Shown: piece after piece, positions 1-7,859 of the stretch | How the letters are laid out: each line of letters opens with the position of its first letter | Numbering within the stretch: the first letter of the stretch is position 1 | Source of the DNA: an uncultured Polaromonas sp. | Lineage (GTDB): Bacteria > Pseudomonadota > Gammaproteobacteria > Burkholderiales > Burkholderiaceae | DNA: 35,034 nt | Reading direction: 5' to 3' | Assembly: GCA_946479075.1 (NCBI GenBank) | Contig: CAMLDT010000008.1 | Location: forward strand, 1-35,034 | The notes under the pieces: model-generated | Seen by the model: the letters and a program-made list of their open reading frames with translations, nothing else | Told to the model about the DNA's origin: nothing | The model's database searches: none | Program-made: the position numbers and the translations under genes

Positions 1-1
1 A

Positions 2-910
2 CTCCTGCTGCGCGGCCTGCTGGCGCAAAAGTACGGGCAGATGCTGTCGGTGCGCATTGGCGTGCACCTCGGGCCGATCCGCATCGTGTCTGACGTGAAC
101 CAGCGCGTCAACGTGGTCGGCGACGGTATCAACGTGGCGCAGCGCATCATGGACTTTGCCCAGCCCAACCAGATCGTCGTCTCGCGGGCCTATTACGACG
201 TGATCTCGCGCATCACCGACAACGCCAACGGCCTGTTCAATCCGCTGGGTCCGCACCTGGACAAGCACCTGCGCTCGCATGACATCTATGCCGTGGTGGA
301 GCCGCAGGCCCGGCCGGTGCAGGCGCCAGCCCACCACAGCGAATTCGCCAACACCGCCTCGTTTGCCACGCTGTCATCGCTCACGCCCGAAGCGCTGGCC
401 GACATCGAGTCCGAACTGGCGCGCAGCATCGGCCCGCTGGCCCGGGTGCTGGTGAAAAAGGCGCTGCCGCGCTGCGTTGGTGCCCAGGGCCTGCGTGAGT
501 TGCTGGCGGTGTCCATTCCTGATCCCAGGGCACGCGAACTGTTCATTCACCCCAAGAGCCAGAAAACCCAGCCGGTGTCCGCCTCGCCATCTGGCCACAG
601 CCGCCCCGGCGGCCCGAGCCGGTCGCGGCCGGAGGTGAGCCAGCCGCTCAGCCGGCCACACAGCGGAACCATCAGCGGCAGCATCAGCGGGCGGTCCATG
701 CCGGTGAGTTCGCCGTGGTTCACCGCAGCGCAATTGAACCACCTGGAGCGCGCATTGAGCCAGGTGATCGGTCCGCTGTCGAAAATGCTGGTCAACAAAC
801 AGGTGGCCAGACACACCTCGCTGGCGGCCTTGCGCGAGGCGCTGGCCGGCGAAATTGACCACGCCGCCGACCGCGCGAAATTTCTGGCCGCCACGCAGAA
901 GTTACCTTGA
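2..910 (+). CDS. Class III adenylate/guanylate cyclase, C-terminal part (5' end outside window)
   Basis: The frame is open from the first bases of the window, so the N-terminus is missing. The visible start is the last part of a class III nucleotide cyclase domain: RIGVHLGPI followed by GDGINVAQRI, where the Asn and Arg of the N-x3-R pair that binds the transition state in this family are present. After a linker come two related blocks, at about 380-547 and 719-890. Each has the pattern (L/F)T-x-LxxIE/LE-x-ALSxxIGPL-x-LVxK and later LREALA. The two are separated by a Ser/Gly/Pro/Arg-rich linker. They look like a duplicated small helical module of the kind found at the C-terminus of some bacterial kinases and cyclases (possibly DUF8082-like; not verified). 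Cyclic nucleotide synthesis is expected, but the Asp residues that bind metal and the input domain are not in view. Confidence 0.85.
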   Translation, partial: LLLRGLLAQKYGQMLSVRIGVHLGPIRIVSDVNQRVNVVGDGINVAQRIMDFAQPNQIVVSRAYYDVISRITDNANGLFNPLGPHLDKHLRSHDIYAVVEPQARPVQAPAHHSEFANTASFATLSSLTPEALADIESELARSIGPLARVLVKKALPRCVGAQGLRELLAVSIPDPRARELFIHPKSQKTQPVSASPSGHSRPGGPSRSRPEVSQPLSRPHSGTISGSISGRSMPVSSPWFTAAQLNHLERALSQVIGPLSKMLVNKQVARHTSLAALREALAGEIDHAADRAKFLAATQKLP

Positions 911-966
911 CGCTCCTGTTTTGATAGCGGCTCACCCTTGCCAGACAAGGGCTGGAGGCCGATTTC
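911..966 (+). repeat. Repeat A, copy 1
   Basis: This copy starts directly after the cyclase stop codon. It shows the family pattern GCTCCTGTTTTGATAG, then a small inverted repeat CCCTTG-CCAGA-CAAGGG, then GCTGGAGGCCGATTT. It is related to the copies at 4787, 5584, 13242, 21136, 26762, 28301 and 30741. Confidence 0.8.
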
Positions 967-1005
967 TTTCATAAGTACAGCTGGCACCCACGCCAGAGGC
1001 GCCGG

Positions 1006-4000
1006 TCAATGAAAATCCCGGCTGGCCGTCCCCAGCCGTCCCAGCAGCGGCGTCAGGTCTTCCAGCCGCTGCGCCACCAGGTTGCGCACCGCGCCGTAAC
1101 CCGGGGCGGTGCCGCTTTCCTCGCTGCGCTGCCACACCCCAAACACCGCCAGCAGCCGTGCGTGCAGCAGTTCGGCACGCTGGGTTTCGCGCAGCGACTT
1201 CCAGACGATCACGTTGACCGGGCCGGTCTCGTCTTCCAGCGTCACGAAGATGGTGCCGTTGGCGGTTTGCGGCTGCTGGCGCACGGTGACAATGCCGCAG
1301 CCCGCCACCTGCTCACCGTTGGGCAAGGCGTTGAGTTCGCTGGCGCTGAGCAGGCCGCGCCGCGCCAGCCGCTGCCGCAGCAGCGCCAGCGGGTGGCGGC
1401 GCAGGGTCAGGCCGGTGGCCTTGTAGTCGAACAATATGTTTTCCCCCTCGGGCGTGTCGGCCAGCAACAGGGGCGCCTCATGCGTGGGCACCGACCTGAG
1501 CAGCGCCGGTGCAGCTTTGATGGCGGCCGCTTCCCAGACCTGCTGGCGCCGGTGGCCGGCCAGCGGCAGCAAGGCATCGGCAGCAGCCAGCGCACTGATC
1601 TCCAGCGTGCCGAGCCGGGCACGTGACACCAGGTCTTCGGTGGAGCTGAACGGCGATTGGGCGCGGGCCTGCGCGATGCGTTCGGCCGCTGCCTGGGGCA
1701 GACCGGCGACCAGGCGCAGGCCGAGGCGGACGGCGGGCTGGTTTTTATTCTGTTCGGTCACCTTTCCCCGTTCGGGCTGAGCCTGTCGAAGCCTTCCCTG
1801 CGGTATATCGAAGACCCCTTCGACAAGCTCAGGGCGAACGGTGTGTGCACCGGCACCGGCATCGATCTCCAGCGTGCAATCCCACTGGCTGTGCATCACA
1901 TCCACCGCCCGCACCTCGACATCATGGCGGCGCGCGTCCTGCACCAGTTGTGAAGGCGCGTAAAAACCCATGGGCTGGGAATTGAGCAACGCCGCCAGAA
2001 AACAGGCCGGCTCGTGGCGCTTGAGCCAGCAGCTCACATACACCAGCTTGGCAAAACTGGCGGCATGGCTTTCGGGAAAACCGTAATCACCAAAGCCGAG
2101 AATCTGGCTGAAGATGCGCTCGGCAAATTCGGGCGTGTAGCCGTTTTTCACCATGGCCCTGACCAGCCGGCCATGGAATTTTTCCACCCCACCCTTGCGT
2201 TTCCAGGCCGCCATGGCGCGGCGCAATTCATCGGCTTCGCCCGGCGTGAAATCGGCTGCAATCATGGCCACCTGCATCACCTGCTCCTGGAAAATCGGGA
2301 TGCCCAGGGTGCGCGCCAGCGCCGGGTTGAGCGCCGGGTACTCCGGCACAACCCGGCCGCCGCCGCGTTCGGTCTCGCGGGCTTTGAGGTAGGGGTGGAC
2401 CATGCCGCCCTGGATCGGGCCGGGCCGCACGATGGCGACCTCCACCACCAGGTCGTAATAGGTGCGCGGCTGCAGGCGCGGCAGCATGGACATCTGGGCG
2501 CGGCTCTCGATCTGGAACACGCCGACCGTGTCCGCCGCGCAGATCATGTCGTAGGTTGGCTTGTCTTCCAGTGGGAGCGTGTGCATTTCAAGGGCGCTGC
2601 CGCGTGTGCGGTTCACCATCTCCAGGCAGCGCCGGATCGCCGACAACATGCCCAGCGCCAGCACATCCACCTTCATCAGGCCCATGGCTTCCAGATCGTC
2701 TTTTTCCCACTGGATGATGCGCCGGTCGGCCATGGACGCCGGCTGCACCGGCACCAGCCGCGTGAGTTTGCCCTGGGTCAGCACAAAACCGCCGACGTGC
2801 TGGCTCAGGTGGCGCGGGAAGGCCGGGCGCGCCTTCTCGCGTTTTTTGCGGTCATCGGCCTCGGCAATTTCGTCTTCGGGTGTGGGGTAGACCGCCATCA
2901 GCAGGCGCGCCAGCGTCAGCCACTGCAGCACCGGCCCGATGGGGTCCTGCGCCTCGGCCGCCCGGATTTTTTCTTCCAGCACCCGGCTGCCGTCAAACCA
3001 GAAGTGTTCTTTGGCGTACAGCTCCACCGTGTCGGGCGCGATGCCCAGCGCCTTGCCCACGTCGCGCACGGCACTGCGCGAGCGGTAGCAGATGACGGTG
3101 GCGGCAATCGCTGCGCGGTCATGGCCGTATCTGCCGTAGATGTACTGGATCACCTCTTCGCGCCGGTCGTGCTCAAAATCCACATCGATGTCGGGTGGTT
3201 CGCTGCGCTCGCGGCTGATGAAACGCTCGAACAGCAGATTGCTTTCGGACGGATCAATCGCCGTGACTTCCAGGCAATAACAGACGGCTGAATTGGCAGC
3301 CGAGCCGCGCCCCTGGCAAAGAATCGCCTGACTGCGCGCAAAACGCACGATGTCATGCACGGTGATGAAGTACATCTCGTAGCCGAGCTCGGCAATCAGC
3401 GCCAGCTCCTTGCCAACCTGCCGCCGGATCCGCCGCGGAATGCCGCCTGGGTAACGCTTGTGCGCGCCCTGCCAGGCCAGCCGCCGCAGGCAATGGGCCG
3501 GGGTTTCGGTGCGCGGCACGATGTCGTCCTGCGGATAACGGTACAGGCTGCGGATTTCATCGAGATTGAAGCGACAGCGGCCGGCCACCACCAGCGTGGC
3601 CCGCAGCAGCTCGCGCGGGTAGATCCCGGCCAGCCGCATGCGCTGGCGCAGGTGCGCCTCGGCGTTGGCCTGCAGTTCAAAACCGCACGCGTGCACGGTG
3701 CAGCCCAGCCGGATCGCGGTCAGCACATCATGCAGCGGCTTGCGCGAGCGCACATGCATGAGCACATGGCCGGCGGCCACCAGCGCGATGCCGGTGCGGC
3801 GCGCAACCTCGCGCAGTTGTGCCAGGCGCAGGGCGTCGTCCAGGCCCTGCAGCAACTCGACGGCCAGCCAGGCGTGCGGTCCGAACAGCCCGGCCGCCCA
3901 GGCGGCGTGGGCGCAGAGTGCGTCCATATCGATCACATCCGCAAGGGGTGACAGCAGGATCTCGCAATCGGCCAGCACCGAAAAATCGCTGCTACCCAGC

Positions 4001-4395
4001 GCCACGCGGTAGCTGCCCTTTTCGGTGCTGTCATCGAGCTGGCGCGCCGTGGTGATGAACTCGCAGAGATTGCCCCAGCCCGCCGCGTTGTGCGGCAACA
4101 CCACCAGCCGGAAAGCCGCTTCCCCGTCACCGGCCCCGACCAGAAACTCCGCACCCGGCAACAACTGGATGGCGACGCCGTCTTTCGCCAGTTGTTTGAC
4201 AGCTTCATGCGCGCGCACCACACCGGCCACCGAACATTCGTCGGTAATGGCGATGGCGCGGTAGCCGAGTTCGGCGGCGCGCACCACCAGCTCGTGCGCA
4301 TGCGAGGCGCCGCGCTGGAAGCTGAAATTGCTCAACGCGTGCAGCTCCGCATAGTCGGGCAGTTGCAGGGGTTCAAGCGCAGCGTCCTGGAACAT
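1006..4395 (-). CDS. dnaE2: Error-prone DNA polymerase DnaE2 (ImuC)
   Basis: This is a C-family polymerase III alpha paralog that performs translesion synthesis with ImuA and ImuB after SOS induction. The N-terminal PHP domain begins YAELHALSNFSF. The palm carries GRGSAANSAVCYC, then PPDIDVDFEHDRREE with the D-x-D pair near residues 401-404, and the third catalytic Asp in KVDVLALG near residue 575. A helix-hairpin-helix-like part and an OB-fold (GIVTVRQQ to VNVIVW, about 1028-1065) follow. The ATG at 4395 lies 8 bp after the imuB stop, and AGGTG of its ribosome site overlaps that stop. At 1129 residues it is longer than usual for the family (about 1030-1080). Part of the excess is an insertion at about residues 845-883 encoded by an inverted REP doublet; the frame stays open through it. 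Confidence 0.96.
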   Translation of the reverse strand: MFQDAALEPLQLPDYAELHALSNFSFQRGASHAHELVVRAAELGYRAIAITDECSVAGVVRAHEAVKQLAKDGVAIQLLPGAEFLVGAGDGEAAFRLVVLPHNAAGWGNLCEFITTARQLDDSTEKGSYRVALGSSDFSVLADCEILLSPLADVIDMDALCAHAAWAAGLFGPHAWLAVELLQGLDDALRLAQLREVARRTGIALVAAGHVLMHVRSRKPLHDVLTAIRLGCTVHACGFELQANAEAHLRQRMRLAGIYPRELLRATLVVAGRCRFNLDEIRSLYRYPQDDIVPRTETPAHCLRRLAWQGAHKRYPGGIPRRIRRQVGKELALIAELGYEMYFITVHDIVRFARSQAILCQGRGSAANSAVCYCLEVTAIDPSESNLLFERFISRERSEPPDIDVDFEHDRREEVIQYIYGRYGHDRAAIAATVICYRSRSAVRDVGKALGIAPDTVELYAKEHFWFDGSRVLEEKIRAAEAQDPIGPVLQWLTLARLLMAVYPTPEDEIAEADDRKKREKARPAFPRHLSQHVGGFVLTQGKLTRLVPVQPASMADRRIIQWEKDDLEAMGLMKVDVLALGMLSAIRRCLEMVNRTRGSALEMHTLPLEDKPTYDMICAADTVGVFQIESRAQMSMLPRLQPRTYYDLVVEVAIVRPGPIQGGMVHPYLKARETERGGGRVVPEYPALNPALARTLGIPIFQEQVMQVAMIAADFTPGEADELRRAMAAWKRKGGVEKFHGRLVRAMVKNGYTPEFAERIFSQILGFGDYGFPESHAASFAKLVYVSCWLKRHEPACFLAALLNSQPMGFYAPSQLVQDARRHDVEVRAVDVMHSQWDCTLEIDAGAGAHTVRPELVEGVFDIPQGRLRQAQPERGKVTEQNKNQPAVRLGLRLVAGLPQAAAERIAQARAQSPFSSTEDLVSRARLGTLEISALAAADALLPLAGHRRQQVWEAAAIKAAPALLRSVPTHEAPLLLADTPEGENILFDYKATGLTLRRHPLALLRQRLARRGLLSASELNALPNGEQVAGCGIVTVRQQPQTANGTIFVTLEDETGPVNVIVWKSLRETQRAELLHARLLAVFGVWQRSEESGTAPGYGAVRNLVAQRLEDLTPLLGRLGTASRDFH
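1768..1841. repeat. REP-like inverted doublet inside dnaE2
   Basis: Two arms of 24 bp face each other. The left arm at 1768-1791 begins CCGTTCGGGCTGAGCC. The right arm at 1818-1841 reads CTTCGACAAGCTCAGGGCGA and is close to the reverse complement of the left. About 26 bp lie between. The element is translated in dnaE2 as RPELVEG and RLRQAQPERG. A single arm of the same type occurs at 10447-10463 in cysW. Confidence 0.85.
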
Positions 4396-4403
4396 GCGGC
4401 ACC

Positions 4404-5870
4404 TCAGGCAAAAAAACCGTGCAGATACCAGTCGTGCCGCTGCTGCGGCGCCGCCTGGGCACTCGCGCTGGCCAGGGCCAGGCGCACGCTGTAAATCCAC
4501 AGCAGGCTGCCCTGTTCGCTGCGGTAGATGTAGTAGTCGCGCATGGCCGGCGGCACCGGCCGCCCGGCGTTGGCCTGGCAAGCGCCCTCGCCCGGTGCCA
4601 GCCAGCCGCTGGCCTCCAGCCGCTGCGGGCCGGCCAGGCGCAGCAGCCGGCCCTGATACACCGGCTTGTTGCCGGACATCGCCAGCTTCAGCGGTTGCGG
4701 CAGCAGCCAGCCCGGGTACAGGGCATCGCAGCGAATCACCGGCGACACCGGCGTTTTCAAACCTTTCAAGCCTTTAAAGCCTTTCAGGCCTCCAGCCCTT
4801 GCTGGACGGGCGCCAGCAGCTATTGATTTGAGAGCATGCTGGGCCGGCACCCAGCGCTGCATGGATTCCGGCCGGTGGTCGGCCAGGGCTTGCCAGGCCA
4901 GGACCTGACCCTCGCCCAGGCGCGCACTCAGGCGCTCGACCAGCTCGATGGCGCTGTCGCCCTGCTTGCGCTCCGTCATCAACAGGCTGGCCGTGGCGGC
5001 GGCCGCATCGGCCAGCGGCTCGGTCACCAGCGACTGCAGGCTCAGGGTGTGCACCGGTGCCGGCAAGGACTGCTGCGCCAGCTGTTCGGCCAGCAGCCGC
5101 GCCACGTGGCGCAGGTCCTGCGCGGGCTGGGCGGTGCGCACTTCGAGCGCTCCCGTCGGCGGCACATCCCTGCGCCTGTCAAGGTGCCAGGTGAGCCTGA
5201 GCGCACTGAGCCCGCGCTGGCGGCCCAGCAGCCAGGCCTGCAAACGCACCAGCAGCCGTTCGGCCCCGGCCATCAGCGCCGGGGCGTGGCTGGCCAGCGC
5301 GTCCAGCTCGATTTTTTCGTCGAAGTGTTCGGGCAGCAGCTGCCATGTGTACTCATCGGCCAGCACGCCGCGGGCGCGGTCCAGCGCCTGCAGCAACTCC
5401 GCGCCGAAGCGCCGGGCCACGCCATCCCGCGGCAGGCGCAGCAGGTCGTCCCAGCTGCGGCAGCCGGTGCGCTCCAGCACCCCCAGGTGCGGACGCGCCG
5501 CGCTCAGGGTGTGCATGGGCAGCTCGGCCACCCGCTGCCGCGGCCCTTCGCCCTGCGCCATCTTCATGCGCAGCCGTGCCAGTGCTATCAATGATGTAGC
5601 ACCTTGCGCCCGCTGGACAAGGGCCAGGCACTGATTTGATTGAAAGAATTCATGCAGCCGGGCTTCCAGCCCCTGCATCAGCCGCGCCAGCCCGCCGAAC
5701 AGGCGCAGGCTGCCGGTCACGTCCATCAGCACCGCCTCGTCGAGCAAGGTCACGCGCGGCGTGAAGCCCAGCGCCATGCTGGCCACCGCGCGCTGCGCGT
5801 CGGCTTCGTCCCTCAGGGCCGCACCGGGCTCAGTGGTGATCGAGGTGTGCAATGCGATCCAGCAGCGCAT
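4404..5870 (-). CDS. imuB: ImuB, Y-family polymerase-like mutasome protein (compact N-terminus)
   Basis: ImuB bridges ImuA, DnaE2 and the beta clamp in SOS mutagenesis and is normally catalytically inactive. The ATG at 5870 gives MRCWIALH, the family's usual opening, and overlaps the end of imuA by 41 bp. The next recognisable block is ALGFTPRVTLLDEAVLMDV followed by SLRLFGG. The N-terminal palm stretch that usually separates these blocks (about 60-80 residues in long ImuB forms) is absent. Later family blocks are GCRSWDDLLRLP, GRLLRLAGPQRLE, RDYYIYR and a C-terminal HDWYLHGFFA. Length is 488 residues. Two repeat A copies lie in the frame: one near residues 78-96 and one near 345-361. The second is followed by LKGFKGLKGLK, which is encoded by imperfect 9-bp units. 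The short N-terminus may be normal for this lineage. Confidence 0.92.
   Translation of the reverse strand: MRCWIALHTSITTEPGAALRDEADAQRAVASMALGFTPRVTLLDEAVLMDVTGSLRLFGGLARLMQGLEARLHEFFQSNQCLALVQRAQGATSLIALARLRMKMAQGEGPRQRVAELPMHTLSAARPHLGVLERTGCRSWDDLLRLPRDGVARRFGAELLQALDRARGVLADEYTWQLLPEHFDEKIELDALASHAPALMAGAERLLVRLQAWLLGRQRGLSALRLTWHLDRRRDVPPTGALEVRTAQPAQDLRHVARLLAEQLAQQSLPAPVHTLSLQSLVTEPLADAAAATASLLMTERKQGDSAIELVERLSARLGEGQVLAWQALADHRPESMQRWVPAQHALKSIAAGARPARAGGLKGFKGLKGLKTPVSPVIRCDALYPGWLLPQPLKLAMSGNKPVYQGRLLRLAGPQRLEASGWLAPGEGACQANAGRPVPPAMRDYYIYRSEQGSLLWIYSVRLALASASAQAAPQQRHDWYLHGFFA
4787..4835 (-). repeat. Repeat A, copy 2 (inside imuB, in frame)
   Basis: On the coding strand it reads TCAATAGCTGCTGGCGCCCG, then TCCAGCAAGGGCTGGAGGCC, matching the intergenic copies closely. 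It encodes SIAAGARPARAGG in ImuB, just before the LKGFKGLKGLK run at 4755-4786. Confidence 0.85.
5584..5637 (+). repeat. Repeat A, diverged copy 3 (inside imuB)
   Basis: The plus strand reads GCTATCAATGATGTAGCACC, then TTGCGCCCGCTGGACAAGGG and GCCAGGCACTGATTT. The core CTGGACAAGGGC and the ATTT end match the family, but other positions have drifted. It encodes CLALVQRAQGATSLIA in ImuB. Confidence 0.6.
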
Positions 5871-6606
5871 GGACGGGACTGAGCGGTGAGGTGACGGGGA
5901 AAAGCAGCGGCGCGGTTTCTTCGCGCTGGCGGCGCAGGCGCTCGCGGCTCGCTGCCAGCAAGGCATTGAGCCGGGCGGGCCGCGTGTCCAGCAGCAGCGG
6001 CGCGGCCAGCGGCGGCCCGCGCCGTTTGACGAGGTGCAGCAGCAGGTTGCCGCCCTCGCTGGTGCAGCCCTCCAGCAGCAGGCGCAGCGGCGCGGGGGAA
6101 GACTCCTGCTGGGCGCGCGCCGCGCGAAAAACAAACAGCAGCTTGTTGTGCGTGTGCGCGGCGATCTGCAGGCGGCGCAAATGCGCACTGCGCGCATCCG
6201 GCAGCCAGGCCAGCACGGCGGCCACATCGGCGCACTGCAGCGCCTCGCGCGTGGCCCACAGCAGCGACGGCCCGTCGCCCCCCGCAGCCTGCACACACAG
6301 CAGGCGCTGCATGTCGAGCTGCCGCGCGCCCAATGCCGGGCCAAAGGGCTGCCACGGCGCGCCTGCCAGCACCAGCAGTTTGCCGGGTGCCGCGGCCTGC
6401 AGCCCCGCCAGCGCCGGCAACACCAGGCCCCACTCCTGCTGGCCGGCCTGCGTCTGCAGCATCTCGATGAGCGCACCTTGCGGCCAGCCGCCGCCCGGCA
6501 GCACCGCATCGAGCGCGGGGTAGCCGGTGCCCAGCGTATGGGCCACCGCCTGGTCCACGGCATCGGCGCGCCAGACATCGGCGACAAGGGGAAAGGGGGC
6601 AGACAT
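5830..6606 (-). CDS. imuA: ImuA, RecA-like SOS mutasome accessory protein
   Basis: This is the first gene of the imuA-imuB-dnaE2 cassette. ImuA is a RecA/SulA-like protein that interacts with RecA and ImuB during SOS mutagenesis. Family features are VWRADAV, LGTGYPALDAVLPGGGWPQG at about residues 26-44 (a degenerate P-loop region), LIEML, and later WLPDARSAHLRRLQIAA. The ATG at 6606 gives 258 residues; a TTG two codons upstream is a possible alternative. I see no strong Shine-Dalgarno for either. The stop lies inside imuB (41 bp overlap), which suggests translational coupling. A perfect LexA-type site about 37 bp upstream of the start indicates SOS control of the whole operon. Confidence 0.93.
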   Translation of the reverse strand: MSAPFPLVADVWRADAVDQAVAHTLGTGYPALDAVLPGGGWPQGALIEMLQTQAGQQEWGLVLPALAGLQAAAPGKLLVLAGAPWQPFGPALGARQLDMQRLLCVQAAGGDGPSLLWATREALQCADVAAVLAWLPDARSAHLRRLQIAAHTHNKLLFVFRAARAQQESSPAPLRLLLEGCTSEGGNLLLHLVKRRGPPLAAPLLLDTRPARLNALLAASRERLRRQREETAPLLFPVTSPLSPVHALLDRIAHLDHH

Positions 6607-6642
6607 GGGCAAACAGAAAACGGGAGGAAAGCGGCAACAAAG

Positions 6643-6660
6643 ACTGTTAATATATACAGT
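6643..6660. promoter_or_regulatory. LexA (SOS) box
   Basis: The site reads ACTGTTAATATATACAGT, which fits the proteobacterial LexA pattern CTGT-N8-ACAG exactly with an AT-only centre. It lies between imuA (minus) and the lipoprotein gene (plus), and so could control both. Confidence 0.92.
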
Positions 6661-6709
6661 ATTATTGCTTTTGCAAGCGAAGGAAAATCAGATTTTTGGA
6701 GCCCAAACC

Positions 6710-7129
6710 ATGACCCATTTGCTGCAGCGCGCCGCCTGTTTGCTGGCCCTGGTGCTGGTAGCAGCCTGCTCTGAAACTTCCGACACCGCCGACAAACTGC
6801 CGCCCGCCGCCCAGCAGGCTGCCGCCGCCGGCAAACCGGGCTTTGTCAACAAGGTCTGGGAAGTCAGCCTGTCCACCGGCGTGACGCCGGGCATGCTGTA
6901 TGTGTTTCTGTCAGACGGTACGCTGGTGATGACGTCGAAGAACAGTCAGCCTGCGTTCGGCCGCTGGACCTACCAGAATGGCGCGCTTTCGATGATCGAG
7001 GACGGCCAGGAATACAAGACGGACATCCTGAGCCTGGGCACGGACGAGTTCAGGATACGCAGCCACAACCCGGGCGGCAGCATAGAAATCGCCATGGTCC
7101 CGGCCCCCAGCGCCCCCCTGGCGCCTTGA
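6710..7129 (+). CDS. Small putative lipoprotein of unknown function
   Basis: The product has 139 residues with an N-terminal signal of the lipoprotein type: MTHLLQRAACLLALVLVAAC, where VAAC is a good lipobox and Cys20 would be lipidated. The mature part is soluble, with a beta-rich stretch (VWEVSLSTGVTPGMLYVFLSDGTLVMTS and FGRWTYQNGALSMIEDG, each shown only in part) that resembles a lipocalin-like or META-type single domain; this is weak. The start is supported by GGAG 8 bp upstream of the ATG. It is divergent from imuA across the LexA box, so damage induction is possible but unproven. I do not recognise a specific function. Confidence 0.82.
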   Translation: MTHLLQRAACLLALVLVAACSETSDTADKLPPAAQQAAAAGKPGFVNKVWEVSLSTGVTPGMLYVFLSDGTLVMTSKNSQPAFGRWTYQNGALSMIEDGQEYKTDILSLGTDEFRIRSHNPGGSIEIAMVPAPSAPLAP

Positions 7130-7137
7130 GCAGGCGT

Positions 7138-7650
7138 TCAGCGCGCGGGCTGGCGTGCGCGCAGGAACAGCACTGCCAGCATCACGAGCGCAATCGCCGC
7201 AAAGCAGAGAAACGACCAGTTGGCAATCGACAGGCCCAGAAAGGTCCAGTCGATCTTGGTGCAGTCGCCGCTTCCCTTGAAAATCATCGGAATCGCCCGT
7301 TTGAGCGGAAAGGTCTCGATCATGCCGTAGAAGTCACGCCCGCAAGAGGCGACTTCAGGCGGGTACCACTGCAGAAAACTCTGGCGCGCCGCCACAAAAG
7401 CGCCGAAACCCGCCAGCAGCAGCGTTACCAAGGAGCCCGTCATCTGCAGGGCCTTTTTGTCCGCAAAGGCTGTGACACCCGTGACGATGGCCACCAGCAC
7501 CAGCGCATAACGCTGCACGATGCACATGGGGCAAGGCTCCAGGCCCACGACATGCTGCAGGTACAGCCCGAAAGCCAGCATGGCCACACACACCACAGCC
7601 ACCAGCGCCAGCACGCGGCGCGGCGCGGCTTGGAAATACGTCAACAACAT
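7138..7650 (-). CDS. dsbB: Disulfide bond formation protein DsbB
   Basis: This inner-membrane protein re-oxidises DsbA and passes electrons to quinones. It has four hydrophobic segments. The first periplasmic loop carries the redox pair CPMC (Cys40 and Cys43) in GLEPCPMCIVQR, and the second pair is Cys103 (ASCGRD) and Cys130 (GSGDCTK). QSFLQWYPPE and WTFLGLSIANWS are also typical. The ATG at 7650 has AAGGA five bases upstream; a GTG one codon earlier is less likely. Length 170 is normal. The gene converges on the lipoprotein gene with 8 bp between stops. No periplasmic DsbA gene is adjacent. Confidence 0.95.
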   Translation of the reverse strand: MLLTYFQAAPRRVLALVAVVCVAMLAFGLYLQHVVGLEPCPMCIVQRYALVLVAIVTGVTAFADKKALQMTGSLVTLLLAGFGAFVAARQSFLQWYPPEVASCGRDFYGMIETFPLKRAIPMIFKGSGDCTKIDWTFLGLSIANWSFLCFAAIALVMLAVLFLRARQPAR

Positions 7651-7809
7651 CACGGTCCTTTTTTCTTCAATGTACGGATTGTGCGGTGGTTCGTGCGTTC
7701 AGGCAGGGATAAGTTCCAGCGCCGGTACCGAATTTCTCACGTCAACCATGCGTTTTCATGATCACCATGAAAACAAAAGCTGTGTCCATCCCCATCAATA
7801 CATATTTAC

Positions 7810-7829
7810 AGCCATATATTTATATGGCT
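7810..7829. promoter_or_regulatory. Palindromic operator candidate of the BrnT/BrnA pair
   Basis: The arms AGCCATAT and ATATGGCT are perfect inverted repeats around ATTT, ending 30 bp before the toxin start. BrnA antitoxins have a ribbon-helix-helix fold and repress their own operon, so this is the natural operator candidate. Function is inferred from position. Confidence 0.65.
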
Positions 7830-7859
7830 CACAACGGAAACATTTGCTAAGATGGCGGC

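Noticed and set aside
2014..3291. 425-codon plus-strand frame opposite dnaE2
   Set aside because: It is antisense to the conserved polymerase core and has no recognisable domain.
5830..5870. A frameshift or assembly error explaining the short ImuB
   Set aside because: The frame is open from a typical ImuB N-terminus to its C-terminus and overlaps imuA as coupled genes do. A lineage-specific compact form is simpler.
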